Positions 33,901 to 46,700 of a stretch of DNA of 64,000 nucleotides are shown in pieces; within the stretch, counting starts at the first letter, position 1, and each line of letters begins with the position of its first letter. Source of the DNA: Owenia fusiformis (taxonomy: Eukaryota; Annelida; Polychaeta; Sabellida; Oweniidae); NCBI GenBank assembly GCA_903813345.2, contig CAIIXF020000005.1:11103375-11167374 (forward strand). The letters are read 5' to 3'. The translations under genes were made by a program, and so were the position numbers. The notes under the pieces were generated by a model, which saw nothing but the letters and a program-made list of their open reading frames with translations, was not told the origin of the DNA and made no database searches.

Positions 33901-36900
33901 GCTGACAGGAATAGTATACGTTGAAAAGTTGATTGCCAATGAACCAGAATTTGTTTCCACCAGCCTAAAATTTGTTTATGATTTATAAAATCCTTTGGCT
34001 GACACTCTGGACTCTAGCGTTGAAATGTTGCCAGTTTAATACAAGTTTAACTGCATTTCTCCGGGAGCTATCAACCAAGGTTACTTAACCTACCTCTAGC
34101 TTTAATCAACATACATGTATTCTCTTTGTTTTGGCCAGCTGTTCAATGTGCAATGCTCAGACGCATAATTTGTATACCTCAGAGATAACAGAGAAATTCT
34201 GAACATTTGCATCAACATTTGCTGTTGTTGCTATAGTGGGTGTTGTACTGATGTAGGGCTAACACGAAGGAGGGAAACCTTTGCATCCTTCTTGGTATTT
34301 TAAGATTTTTCATTCTTTTTTTACATTTGAATAAATCATTTTGACATGTACTTTGAGGAATTTGCGGCATTTTTGAGGAATACTGACAGATACATATCTA
34401 TATTCAGTTGTAAAATATGTTATTCTGGTTTGTCAAAGGGTAATACTCAATTAAAAGTGAACACTGATGCACAGGGTATGACAAATTCCTGGTGATAAAA
34501 AGGAAACACTAGTCAAGAATTGTACATTGAGATTAAAATTTTGAGGATAGACATTTTGGATCATAACTTGAATTAAATGTAAAAGTAGGTCATTCAAAGC
34601 TAGTATTGCCAAACCAGCCAGATATTTATTCTTTTTCCAAAAAGAACATTTTTAGCGGGAATGAATAAAAGAAAATGCTTTAAGGGGTTGACATCCTTCT
34701 GTGCAAGCATAACTTCATCAGTTGAATATTTTTATTATAAGATGTCTTGGTTTCTATAGGTGATCTATGGTCATCAGGGTTGTTGATGAGTTTACCAACC
34801 CTTTACCACACATATAAACTAGAATAACATAAGGTACCATTTAACATATAAAATAGGAATCTAACTGTAGAATGTTTAGACTAGAATTTTAGTAGGAATT
34901 TTGTTAACTTGACTAGACTAGATTTTATAATCATGTTAAAAATTCAATTCAGTAATGAGTTAAAAAAAGCTTTATTTTATGAATATTTATTTATACTCAA
35001 TGTATGTATTGTACAGTATGTATTATATGTATCGGTTTAATGTAACAAGTGTGACTGGCTAATAAATGTGTATGTGTTTTAAATATCATTATTTTGTTTT
35101 GAATATTTGGGACAAAGGCAGAGAAGGATTGGTCCCCCAGGGCTGGACTTTTTCTCATTGCAGCTCTTAGCCCAAAATTTCATTTAGTGTTTTCAATTTA
35201 TTCTTAAATCATATTTTACTGTAAGGTTAGTGTGTATCAAAAAGGTTATCACTCTCCTGGAAAACCATCTTTTGATATAGTTGAAAATCGCATCCCAAAC
35301 TCAAAAGTTTTGTAAAATGAGAAAAAAAGTTCAAAAATTTAAAAGTTACTAGACTTGAGGTAATGCTAATTTTGTGCAGGCTCATTCGTTTGTTATTTTA
35401 AGTCAAGTCTGATCTGATATATATGACTTCTTGTAGTAAAACAGTCTCGAAACAATAATGTTATGATTTAAGAATATGATAATGAAATATATTATATTTT
35501 GATACCGTACATTCCGCAATCATTCCTTTCTGTACATATTCCAAACAAACATAAGTTTGATTAAATAATAATCTTGATTAAATAAGACTTAGACTCTTTT
35601 ACTTTGATATTTTTTGTCCATAATGAACACATTTGGAGAGGATTTTGTCCAAGCCTATTACATGTATTAGTGATGTCAGAAATTATGATTTGAAAAAGTT
35701 CAACAAAGATTACAGACCACAGTTTAAAGTTCTATTTATTAAAAGATGGCATTGGAGTGACATAGTTTCTGTTTCTATCAGCTCTGTTCCAGAGGGGGAA
35801 TAACACCAGAGTTCAAAGATGCCATACGCTTATAATGTAAACCTGTATTGAGATGACATACATCTGTGATTGGTCAAAAGTCAACAAACAAATGATGAAT
35901 TTTCGAAATACGCTTCGATTAATATTTAATGTTAATTTTTGGTGTGTTAACCAATATCATAGCTTGTCATTTCACATCAAGATGAAGAAAGATGTATGGA
36001 ATATGCCCTTATCAATTAAAACATCAAATCGAAGTGTAGTATATGAAAATTAGCCAATGAAAATGTTCTATGGTATGATGACTGTGTGTCTCTGCATTAT
36101 AATCTCAAGAGATTGTATCATACATCTTATAGATGCCATTATATTTGGGCCTATAAAGGCTACATCTGGTCAAGATGACACGAGACCTTGACGCAAGGCA
36201 AATTGGGAAAAAAATTTATTTGGCTTAAGAAATATTCACTAATCATGAAGAACTATTCCCGTAAGAAGGGATTTAAATGTTACTTGTTTAGACCATGCTA
36301 AACCCTCAAACCTTAGGGACAGAAGGATCTCATAACTTATAACTGATCAATATCTAAGTTAAAGTTCCATTGGAATTAATAAATTAACAGAAAACACTAA
36401 AAGTCAGCCAACAGAAGTGTTTTGAGCCAAAGAGACAAAGTCAATATTTCCACAAAAGTAATAAATCAAGTTTGGGGGTGGGATAGAGGTTCATTACCTT
36501 TTTTAATGGTATTGTATCTCATTTTTAAAGGTTGACTTGGTTTTTGAAAAAACAATCAAATAAACATTCAGTTACATTTCGGAGAGGTATAGGGTAAACT
36601 GGAATTTCAAATTAAGTATATTTGGCACTGCATTGAAACAGAGACCTTGGTGACATTAACAGAAACTTTGAAAAAATTGTTTTCTTACTATTAACTAATT
36701 ACACTCATGATAAGCAAATTGTGATGATGGTAACAATTGATGTAGAAATTCTTGTTTAAAGCCTTGTAAAGAATCAAATTGTTGAAATATATTCTCAAAC
36801 TGAAGTGGATTAATTCATTCTTGTAATCTTTCCAGCTTTCATTAAAGGCAGAATAGGGAGTGACAAAATTGCAAGCAATTATTTGTATAGCTGAGCTGAC

Positions 36901-38302
36901 ATACCAATGTATTTCTTACAATTTTAATTATGATATCTCCCAAAATGATCCACAATACTGTATGTTATTAGTTGGTGAAGTTGTACATTCAAAGTGCAAA
37001 GCTGGAAAAAATGTTAAAAGTCTCCCAAATATGGTAACCATATTTATAGAAAAATGAATCCATTATTGTAAAAATCTTTAACTTTCCTAAAATAAAGTAT
37101 ATATACTGTACTTTATGGATTTTTTACAAAATAGACATGACAAGGAATGATCCAAAAATATTCTAGAATTGAAACAATCTTTGTCAAAATTGCTGGCTGG
37201 TTCCAGTAGAATCTGATACTACCTTTAACAACAGTAGTTGGCTCAAGTGTTATTAAAAACCTTAAATCAAATTATTAAGATTTATATTTACTAAGATTTA
37301 TGAAAAGAGTTCCTCCTAAATCAACTATTTTTACATTGTGTGATATTTCAAAGCAGAACTTTGAGCTATACTGTAAAACATAAAATGTTGAATTAATTTG
37401 AAATATTTCTATTTATCAATAGTAGATTTGATTTGCCATTTTTATTTTTCATTTCATTTAATAATACCCCATGATAATGCCACTAACAATTCAATTTTGA
37501 GCTGTTGAATTTCTTTTACTGATTTATTATCTTTTTAATTTGATCAAAATGCAACATACACTGCCATAATTAATTACAAAATTTCTTGTTTTACAGTATA
37601 TTTCTTCAGTCTTTGAGAACACACTTAATATTGTAGCATGTCCAAGTCAAAAGTGTCACAACTTTATAAGATTTATAAATGTTTATGGACATGTTTACAG
37701 CAATATTCTTAAGCTTATATTAACACATTCAGCAGAAAATTAAACCTGATATTGTCCAACATCAACTGTATTTACACAGAATAAGTATGTATTACCTGTT
37801 ATTTACACTGATATACAATACTTTCGTAATATTTTTATCGAATAACAGGATAAACCACTTTTCAATCTGATATACTCATAACATTTTACATTGATAAATC
37901 AAACTTCCTGAATAACACATTAAATATCTCAATTTACTTATTGAAATTAAAAACAATTTCAAATGTCAGAATATCAGGTCCAGATCCACGTTTTAGAGAC
38001 GAAGCCTTTCATTTTGCAAATATTGAATAAAGCTTCAATTTTTAAATTGAGCGAAAAAAATGGGCATTAGCATTAATTAATTCCCAGCCATTGTCATTCA
38101 AAGTTCAGACCTGGAGTCCTCTGGAAACAAATGACCCCTTGCAAGACATTGACATGGCCAATAATTAAGCCCCTATACTTTCTCAAAGATGAAACTTTCA
38201 TACTGTACAAGTCATCATTCTCCAAAGGACTTCATTTATACTTAAATTATATAAAATACTATATATACCCTTTCTGCAAGGATGTAGGATGATTATAAAG
38301 AA
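33901..38302. other. Unassigned intergenic stretch
   Basis: This is AT-rich with no exon pairs, no domain-like frames and no bounded repeats that I can support. A 66-codon frame at 35853 has no recognisable content. Confidence 0.5.
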
Positions 38303-38705
38303 TTCAAACATGACCGTGCTCTAATTGAATTTCTCAACCAATCAGAATGCAGCATAGCCAATATAGAACGTTCTCTAATTCTCCATAGATGCACGACCGT
38401 GCTCTATCCAATCATCCGGGAATCTACGTATTGTATTTGCATTGTGACGTCACACCTGGGAATGGCGAAAATAACAGCGAGCTCGAGTTTAGCTCCAATC
38501 CCCAATTCTCTGAACAATGTTTTCATTTTTTATATGTTTGAATCGGAATAAATAATGATAGGCCATTCAATATGGTGAAATTCAGCACTCGTTGGACAGA
38601 ATGTCAGTACAAATGCACTCACCTTCGGTTCGTGCTTTGTACGTCATTCTGTCCAACTCGTGCTGAATTTCACCATATTGAATGGCCTATCATTATTTAT
38701 TCCTT
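38303..38705. mobile_element. Hairpin MITE, copy 2
   Basis: It is 403 bp. It opens TTCAAACATGACCGTGCTCT as in copy 1 and ends in the same hairpin (38545-38705, arms about 70 bp). It has a different, shorter middle from copy 1, with TGACGTCA at about 38446. Confidence 0.82.
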
Positions 38706-39096
38706 AAACATTCTGCCATGCTCACTGATTGGCCGGTAACAACACCAGAAATGTTACCACATTTAAAATGTTCAGTCATAGTCAAAGTATAGTGCGCTTG
38801 TGTATTGCATGAGTTCAGGGTATGAAAAATTGAGTTTTCATGTGTCTAATACTGATCAAGTTAAGAATCTGGTCAGACATCTGTTGCAGCAAAAATGAAA
38901 AAAAACTCCAATACCTGTAGAACATTTTTCATTCTTGATTTAATCTTGAGAGCATCTCTTCATAAAAGTCAACATTTAAAACAAATAATTACATCTCGAT
39001 GATCAAGAATAATGACAATTGTCAATTTATATGACTGTACATGTACTTTGTTTATGTGTACAAAAAGGTGATATTATTGGAAAAAAGTGGTTTTTG
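38706..39096. other. Unassigned
   Basis: No gene or bounded repeat was seen between the two MITEs. Confidence 0.4.
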
Positions 39097-39242
39097 TGTC
39101 ACCACCACAAGTGGTTACATATTGTTATAGCCTCCAACTTTTTGTGGATGGTGTTCAGTGGTTGGTGTTTGGAGTCTGATGATTGGTGTTTGGCAGTTGG
39201 TGTTCGGTGCTCACCATCTGTAACAAATGGCAAGTGGTGACA
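39097..39242 (+). mobile_element. TGTCACCAC-ended MITE, best copy
   Basis: It starts TGTCACCACCACAAGTGG and ends GGCAAGTGGTGACA, with internal TTGGTGTT repeats (four TTGGTGTT-like words) and CTGTAACAAATGG near the right end. The family has at least seven copies in the window, in both orientations. Confidence 0.8.
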
Positions 39243-40980
39243 TTTTGCATGTTAATTCCTTGTTTCCATATAAATTGATGTCCTCTGAAATAAAGACCAC
39301 TTTATTTCCAAACTTTATTTCTAAAGTTATGTAAGATCTTGTTTTAATAATTTGATAAGTACTAAATAAAAAATGATTGACCCTTCTTAATGTATTTGTA
39401 AGATTCTTTTGTGATAAGATGACAGAATCTTAGTTATCTACTGTAGCTTACAAGGAATACTATTTTAATGTGGAGTATTTTACTAATTATCATTTTACTA
39501 CTTATCATATCATCTACTACTTGTTATTGCACACAGAATAGAAATAGAAACGCAAAAGTAAAATCTTCTCATAAATAAATTGATGAATGGCAATAAAACA
39601 GAATAAAACAAGACCTTTAAGTTTTATAACATTCATAAATATTACAAATATACATTATTAATAGTACTAAGAATGATGAGGGAAAATACATTTTTTCTGG
39701 CATTCTTTATTTCCTTCTGTTGACCTTTATCTGTGACTAAGTTTGAAGACATCATTTATAAGTTCATTTAAATTGTTGCTACACATTCTTAAAAGAAGTC
39801 CCATACTCATCCCACTTTTAGCAAGGGTTTCCACATGATACCACCCGGGGACACCACTCATTTTGAAACTACATGTAATTTTTTATTCTGGTAAAGAATA
39901 CTCATATTATCAAAAGGGCTTGTCTTGGTATTTATTCTTTCCATCATCATGCATCATTTTTCATACATAATTTGAACAATAAGCACACTATATATACTAT
40001 ATTCAATGCATTTGTAGTCAAATAATTTTCCAACTTTTAATGTGTTTTTCTCTGAAATTACCATGAATCGATTTCAATAAGCATGCAGCATTAGGACCAC
40101 ATTGTTATATCCATACATGTATTCTCAACAGAAGTAATGCTAAATAAGCCAGGCCACAGGAAAAGGGGTCTTATCACAGATTTTCTCAATATTCTGATTT
40201 TTTTGTTTATCTTAAAAAGCAGAGACCTTTCAAACTGTCAAATGAGCCATCAGGCCATTGTTATAGACCAAAATGTCGGATTTAAATTTAGCACATTTTT
40301 TAATCTTGGGCACATTTTTGGCTCTGTAGCACAATTTTAATTTTTGTGATAAGACCAGTTTTCCTATGGCCAGGGTCAGATAATATCTGGATCAGTCATC
40401 TAGACTTGAAAGATCAGCACAGTTGGAGTTATCCAGTAAGTGCTCAGAAGTGTTTATATATATTGACCCCCCTTCCTGGAGATTACCATTACCATTTCTA
40501 TAGCATTACCATTTCTATACTACCATGGCAGCAATTGTAATAATACGGTTCAAAGAAATGAAAAGTTGAGGCGACATAATGTAAAGGTACAAAGATCACA
40601 AGCTAAATATTATTTTAGATTTACAACTTTTACTCTTAACTTAAGTGAACATGACATCATATTTCTACCTTGTCAGATCAATGCTAAGAGAAAAGTCGAT
40701 GATGATAATAATAATATCAACAATCATAACATACTATACTACTAATTAACCAATTCCTCAGCTGACTAGACAAGCTTATTATATCGGATGAGAAACAAAC
40801 AATCCTTCGATGAATTAGCCGATTTCCTGGCTGGTTGTATAATTGAATTGCCAAATGAGCCAGCACACTTCACGTAACTTCACATACAGATATTTTTATA
40901 CCCAATTAGATATCGGTGCCAAGTTATATTACAAGCATTTGGATTTCCTGAAATGGTGTGTTATCTAATTCAGTATGCTA
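39243..40980. other. Unassigned intergenic stretch
   Basis: This is AT-rich; I see no coding exons. Short frames near 40137-40540 have no motif. Confidence 0.4.
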
Positions 40981-41081
40981 AGGAACTTTGATGCAGTTAT
41001 ATCTGAGAATTGATATCATTATAAAACATTGACGCCAACTTGGAATCATTTTAAGCGCAAGACATCTCATTCAAGACACAG
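40981..41081 (+). promoter_or_regulatory. Possible TATA promoter and noncoding first exon
   Basis: TATAAAAC at about 41021 is followed by about 50 bases without ATG, then a consensus donor (ACACAG|GTAAGT) at 41081. No matching downstream exon was found, so this is tentative. Confidence 0.2.
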
Positions 41082-42634
41082 GTAAGTCACTTAATACTTT
41101 AAATATTTATGGAGTGATTTTTCTGATGGCCAACATGTAGTGTTTAAGGGATGGATGTTGAAATTGAGAGATAGGACTCATCAATAAAAAAAATTTTGTC
41201 AAATGGGTTCAATTTCTGAAACTGGCACACTTCTGGAATTTGGACATTTTTCAAAAGTTAAGACCTATTTTCTGAATAAATGTGAAATAAGGCCAGAATT
41301 ATTTAATGAATTAGAAACTCCGTAATGTCAGTAGCATAGTCAATAGGACCAGGATAAATTATCAATTGAGACAAGGCCAAGATGTTTCTCAGAGACATTT
41401 CTTAAAAAACAATACTTTTCTCTTACTTTTATAATCTATGTAGGCAAATTACAAGTGCTTCATTTCTCTCAGGCACAGAAGCCTACAATGGATTTGGTAG
41501 TTGGTTTTGTAATTAAAAGAGATTTACAAATGCAAAAGACAAGTATTGAGCCCTAAGTATCCAATTGTATTGGTTTACAAGATTCTGGATTGTATATCCA
41601 ATTGTACCATTGTACTTGAAATTCTCGATAATTGCAGGCCTACAGTATGAATAAGTCAGAAGTCACAAATGACGTTCTAAATAAAATAGTGTATAAATAT
41701 TAGTTTTTGATCAAATATTTACAAAAATGTAAAATTTAGAGTCCGAGAAATATCAAGCATGAATAAAATGTCCTACACATCTGGCGGATTTTGCAATAAA
41801 AAGTAAGATAATGAGTCCTTTGAGTTCCTTTATAGTCATCTGTAGCATTTATGAATAATTTCACTATGATTATAAAAAAAGATGTTAGCTGGCTTGTAGA
41901 TCTGTAACATTTATTTCAATAAAAACTAGATACAGAATAATACCAATTCACAAAACAATAGGAAAGAATAAGTTATTCTAATAATCCAAAAGTATAAATC
42001 ATTGTATTCCCATATATAGAATATCAGGCAGGCATGCACAATTTGACTCAAATTCCACCAAAACAAAATTATTTCTAGCTTTCTGATGTATTTAATGTAT
42101 TTCGATTACAAACTTGACTGTTGATTTCATATAAATTCATACAAATTCCTCTATTTTCCTTGTTATTTGCCAGTTACAAAACTTTAACTTGTATTATACT
42201 TTCCGAGGGATAGACGGCAATAATAATACAGTGGGATATGGGGATTTATGGAAAAGGGTGTTAGTACAATAATGATTGTATTTTTTACATCTCAGAAGAT
42301 TATGATTGGCAAAAACAATGGATGAAAGAAATGAGCATGGTTCATAGCTTTGATACCACAAGATAAATGTGTACACATACTGCTTCAGTTAACATTGATA
42401 AAATTAATCTTTCATCTCACAGAAGAAGAATAACAATAACATTATTTTTGCATTACTGAACCATCAATGCTTTTACAATTGTTTACTATTGATGATGGAA
42501 CATTTTCTTAATCCACTTATCAAAGTAAAATGTACTGACTTGGTGTTGATGCAATTCAATATTATGTACAGTTAAATCATATTTTTAATTACAATTCAGT
42601 ATTATTTACAGTTACATTGTACTTTTAATTAAAC
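41082..42634. other. Unassigned intergenic stretch
   Basis: No gene or bounded repeat was recognised. Confidence 0.4.
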
Positions 42635-42770
42635 CTGGGGGCCGTTTACAGAAACTTCGTAAAGTTGAGATTTCGTAAAGTCAATTGTTCTCTAACTATG
42701 ACCATGGTTACAACAATTGATGTGCGAATTCGTAACTTTACGAAGTTTCTGTTAATGACCCCTGGCTATC
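42635..42770. mobile_element. Short MITE with CCTGGGGGCCGTTTACAG end
   Basis: Inverted ends of about 35 bp (ACAGAAACTTCGTAAAGTT facing AACTTTACGAAGTTTCTGTT) enclose about 60 bp. The outer bases CCTGGGGGCC and GACCCCTGG also pair. Confidence 0.75.
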
Positions 42771-42869
42771 AAATTCAATATTATATATAGTTACTTTTAT
42801 AAAAGTTAGAAGTTTCGCTAAGAATTTGTTTAATTCGACATATAACTTGTGGAAAGCCCAAATGTATAC

Positions 42870-43065
42870 CAAGCCTGTAGCCAGGGGGTGGGGAGTTGGG
42901 TGGGATGCTAGTGAACCTGACCAAACATTCTTTCAAAACCATGAAGTTTTCCACCATTCTGAGCACTTTTCAAGTGATCTTGGGGCAAAAAGGTCAAATG
43001 TGAAACCCCCCAGGATTGTTTTTAAAATGAACCCCTCCCCTTGGCAAAAGCTGGCTACGTGCCTG
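42870..43065. mobile_element. CGTAGCCA-family MITE, copy B
   Basis: The ends are CAAGCCTGTAGCCAG and CTGGCTACGTGCCTG, with the duplication TATAC on both sides. It shares TTCCACCATTCTGAGCAC and TTGGCAAAAGCTGGCT with copy A. Confidence 0.75.
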
Positions 43066-43559
43066 TATACCCACTTATTTTAAGAGTCATATCTAAAACA
43101 TATTTTTTGTCGACCTATTTCTATGCCATCAATACATGCAATTTTCAACATAGCAATTTTGTTCTTCTAATCCTATGCACTTCCAATATTGTCAAAACGC
43201 CTGATTTCACACAGATAATCTTCATATCTTGCTCAGAATAACCCTGCGCAATTATGGTCAAGGGACCTGTCATTTTGACATGTCATGTTGTCTCAGCTCA
43301 ATATTCAGATGTATGTAATAACAAATAACCTTCATAAAGCTTATCTTTGGTCATAAGTTATAACTGATTAAGCTGGTGCTTGTCCTGTTATGTCATACTT
43401 GTGTAATCTTAGCCCACCATTCAGGCTTAGCCTTTGACTTAATAAAGCTTATCTACATTAGTCATAACTGATTTAGGGTGGCCTTAAATCATGGCATCTT
43501 ACTTGCCATTAAGACAGTACAATTAAACCTCACATAGCTTATACTTTCATTTTTCATTG

Positions 43560-43798
43560 TCATAATTGATTCAAGGTAGTGCTTGATTGAACAATCATTT
43601 TCCGCTTCTTTGCATCATTGCGCACATAGATGACTCCTACAGCGGCTGCTACAACAATAGCTGCTACCATAATCCAAATACCTGCCTGGAACCAGACTTT
43701 GTTCACGAGGTTCCCCCCTGCAGCTTCAGGGATTGCCCTTTCTTTTCCTAGTTCTGGTGCATCCAACGTCCACCGTGTTGTCATATCATGCTCTGCTC
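43560..43798 (-). CDS. Last exon: membrane helix and cytoplasmic tail
   Basis: Acceptor CATTTTTAG, entered in phase 1. A juxtamembrane segment (EHDMTTRWTLDAPELGKERA) precedes the helix WIMVAAIVVAAAVGVIYV. A basic stop-transfer RNDAKKRK marks the inside, and the protein ends LNQL. Confidence 0.85.
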
Positions 43799-46700
43799 CT
43801 AAAAATGAGGAAAATGCTTAATTTCTGCCATATACCCTGATCTCAGATCAACTAACAACAATGCTCTCTGACCAATGAATCAAGCTATAAATTGAAGAAT
43901 GATTTTTCAAATGGAAGGAAACTGCAAAAAACAAGGAATCAATATGCAAAATGTCACCACCGCCATTTGTTACAGATGTAGAATTCCAAATGCTGAACAC
44001 CAACCAAACGGACACTGTCACAAAAAATTTGGAGACCATAACAATACATGTATGTCACAACTTGTATGTGGTGGTAGCTTAATAATACCAAAAACACATA
44101 CAGTAGCCATTTGTCTACTGTATGTGTCCTTTAATGTGTGTTCTAAACTTTGTCATGTTAGATCACCAGCAAATGAAACAAGATTACAATAATTCTAAAA
44201 AATATTGATGACGGGAGCACAATATGACCTTTCCACAAATTGAGTCTGTATCAGGGGAACACAATTTCAAATTAGTTGGATTTCTTTGTCCCTTAACCAA
44301 ATGTCAGGACTTCATCAGAAAAGCTTGATAATAATGAACATCAACCTTTAACATCATTATAGGTCACACCATCCTCTGGTATGAATAGTCTTAACTAACG
44401 AGCGTATTGAATGTTGGTTCATCGAACTGTTAAGTTGTTTTATAAACCTATAGGTAATCATCCTGGTTCAAACAAACTGATCTACTGCATTAACGTATTG
44501 GTAACTTAATTTGTTTGCTATTGGCATCAGGAGTCATCTCCTCAAGGGCTGTGTCTCACATTATAAATTGAATGAATTCCATATAATCAAATTGGCAGTT
44601 TACTTATGGCGTTTTCAAAATTCAATATTTTTTCCCAGTGACAACATGCAAGGTGTCAACAATCACGTCATATGAATAATTGAGATGGTAAATGCTGATC
44701 ATTTATCAATCAAATTATCTATATTTCACAAGTGACATCTGAAGCGCGTAATTCCTTGGATAGATCTCTTGAAAATATGTAACTGCATCTTTGATCAGCA
44801 AATGTTAAAAAACTTGTGAGAACATAGATAACTTTGTTAGCAATGCATTTAGTCAAATCAAGGCCAAATTAATGGAAAGAATACATTGTTTCTATTTTTG
44901 TTTTCTTTGAGCTATTCTAGATCTTGTCTTCTCAGCTCTATAAATAGTAAAAAATATGCATAGAAAATCTTATTATCATTTAATGGTCTATATTTAAGAT
45001 TTCTAATATCGAGTTTTATTATGGTTTATGACTGTCTGAATTGTTTCATTCTGTCATTCTAATTTGGCTTTCTTATTTCAAAATTAATTAATTTTCTGTG
45101 ATGTATCAGACAGAGAAAGGCAACTTTACACTCCACTCCATAAGTTTGGTAAATGGAAGTCCCGAATGGAAAGTCCCATTTTGATTCACAAGGTTCCAAT
45201 TGTTCCTAGACCCAGTGGTAAGTGACAATGGTAAAATCCCATTTTTAATCTATTCCTCAATTACTATAGGCCGGAAATTGAGTGGTAAATTTCTAAGGAT
45301 TGCAAAACATAAATAAACAAAGCATTAACATGTAAATTATCACCATCCGCCACTTGTTACAGACGCCACCTGCACCACCTGCTGAACTCCAAACATTACC
45401 CATCAAACACCATTCACAAAATAGTTGGAGACTATTACAAGATGCCCCCTCTTTTGTTGGTGACATAACACCAAAAGAGGACTTCAAGTTATCAAAAGTT
45501 ACCAAACTTTTGGTGGGGAGTGTAACAACAATGAAGTGCATTGTAGATGTAGATGCATGACATACCTTCAGTTGGGTCAACAGGACAGCTTTGACTGTTA
45601 ACATCAGGAAGATTCTCTGGAACACAAATATTCCTTTGAATGGAAAAAAGTGATTTGATAGGACCTACATGTAGTTGAGTTGTCATGCATTAAAATATCT
45701 AACAAGGAAAGATGTAGACTATTTTGTAGGGGGGGGGGGGGGGGGGGGGGGGTGATCGCCAAAATAAATTTTTCAGTTTTCAGTCAGCCAAAAAATTAAT
45801 TTTTCAAAAATTGATATCCTTCAAAATTGAGCTAGAAGCTTCAAATAAAAAGCACAAAAAGCATAAGACTCCTTTCTTCTTCTATCTAATGGTTGTATTT
45901 TTATTGGTTATGGTGTGTGTGTTCGCACCAATCACACCCCCTGGCTTTGCCTATGTGATACAAGAGGTAGAGCAGGATAGTGTCAAAATCCTTGGTCATG
46001 ATTTAGAATGACAACTTATATAATTGTGATGTAGTATATTTTATGTTTACATTAGGGTTTAGACCCAAGAGATTCACTGCTTCCTATAAATAACCTAAAT
46101 GGACATCTGGTCCAAGAATTATAATTGAAAACATTTATCACACAAATCCCTTGTCAATGTAAAATAAATGTCAAAAAATCAGGTAATAATGTAAGTCTGA
46201 TCAATTTCAAGATGTTGTCTTATCTTAATTCTACACAGCTTCAAGAAATATGGTCAATAGGCCCTTTTTCATCCTCCATTTTTAAGTAAATACAGGGTGC
46301 ATTAAAAAAACAGGATATCATTGATAAATGAAAGCAATCAAGAAATGACTCAAATAATGAACTTGCATGAATAGATACATCAAATTCTGAATAAGAATAC
46401 ACAAATTATGGAATTTTGGAAAATGCAACTTTCAGTCCAGTCTGGTAAAAAATTACCCTGAAATGTTGGTAAAATGGTTAAGGTTAATTTTTAAATCAAA
46501 TCTCACTTCAAGTTCAAATATAAATGATTCATAACGTTATTGCCAAATGTAAATGAATGCCTCAAATTGAAGAATTTCTCTGCATGGGCTGTGTACAGGA
46601 GTGTTTTGCCCACTCATTGTCACTGGGGTCAAAAACAAAATAATTAATTGGATCATAAATAAAATATATCTGTGTTTAAAGGAGGATTTACTTCTCCTTC

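Noticed and set aside
33571-33988. Two overlapping frames of 117-120 codons
   Set aside because: They are translations of the 20-bp minisatellite.
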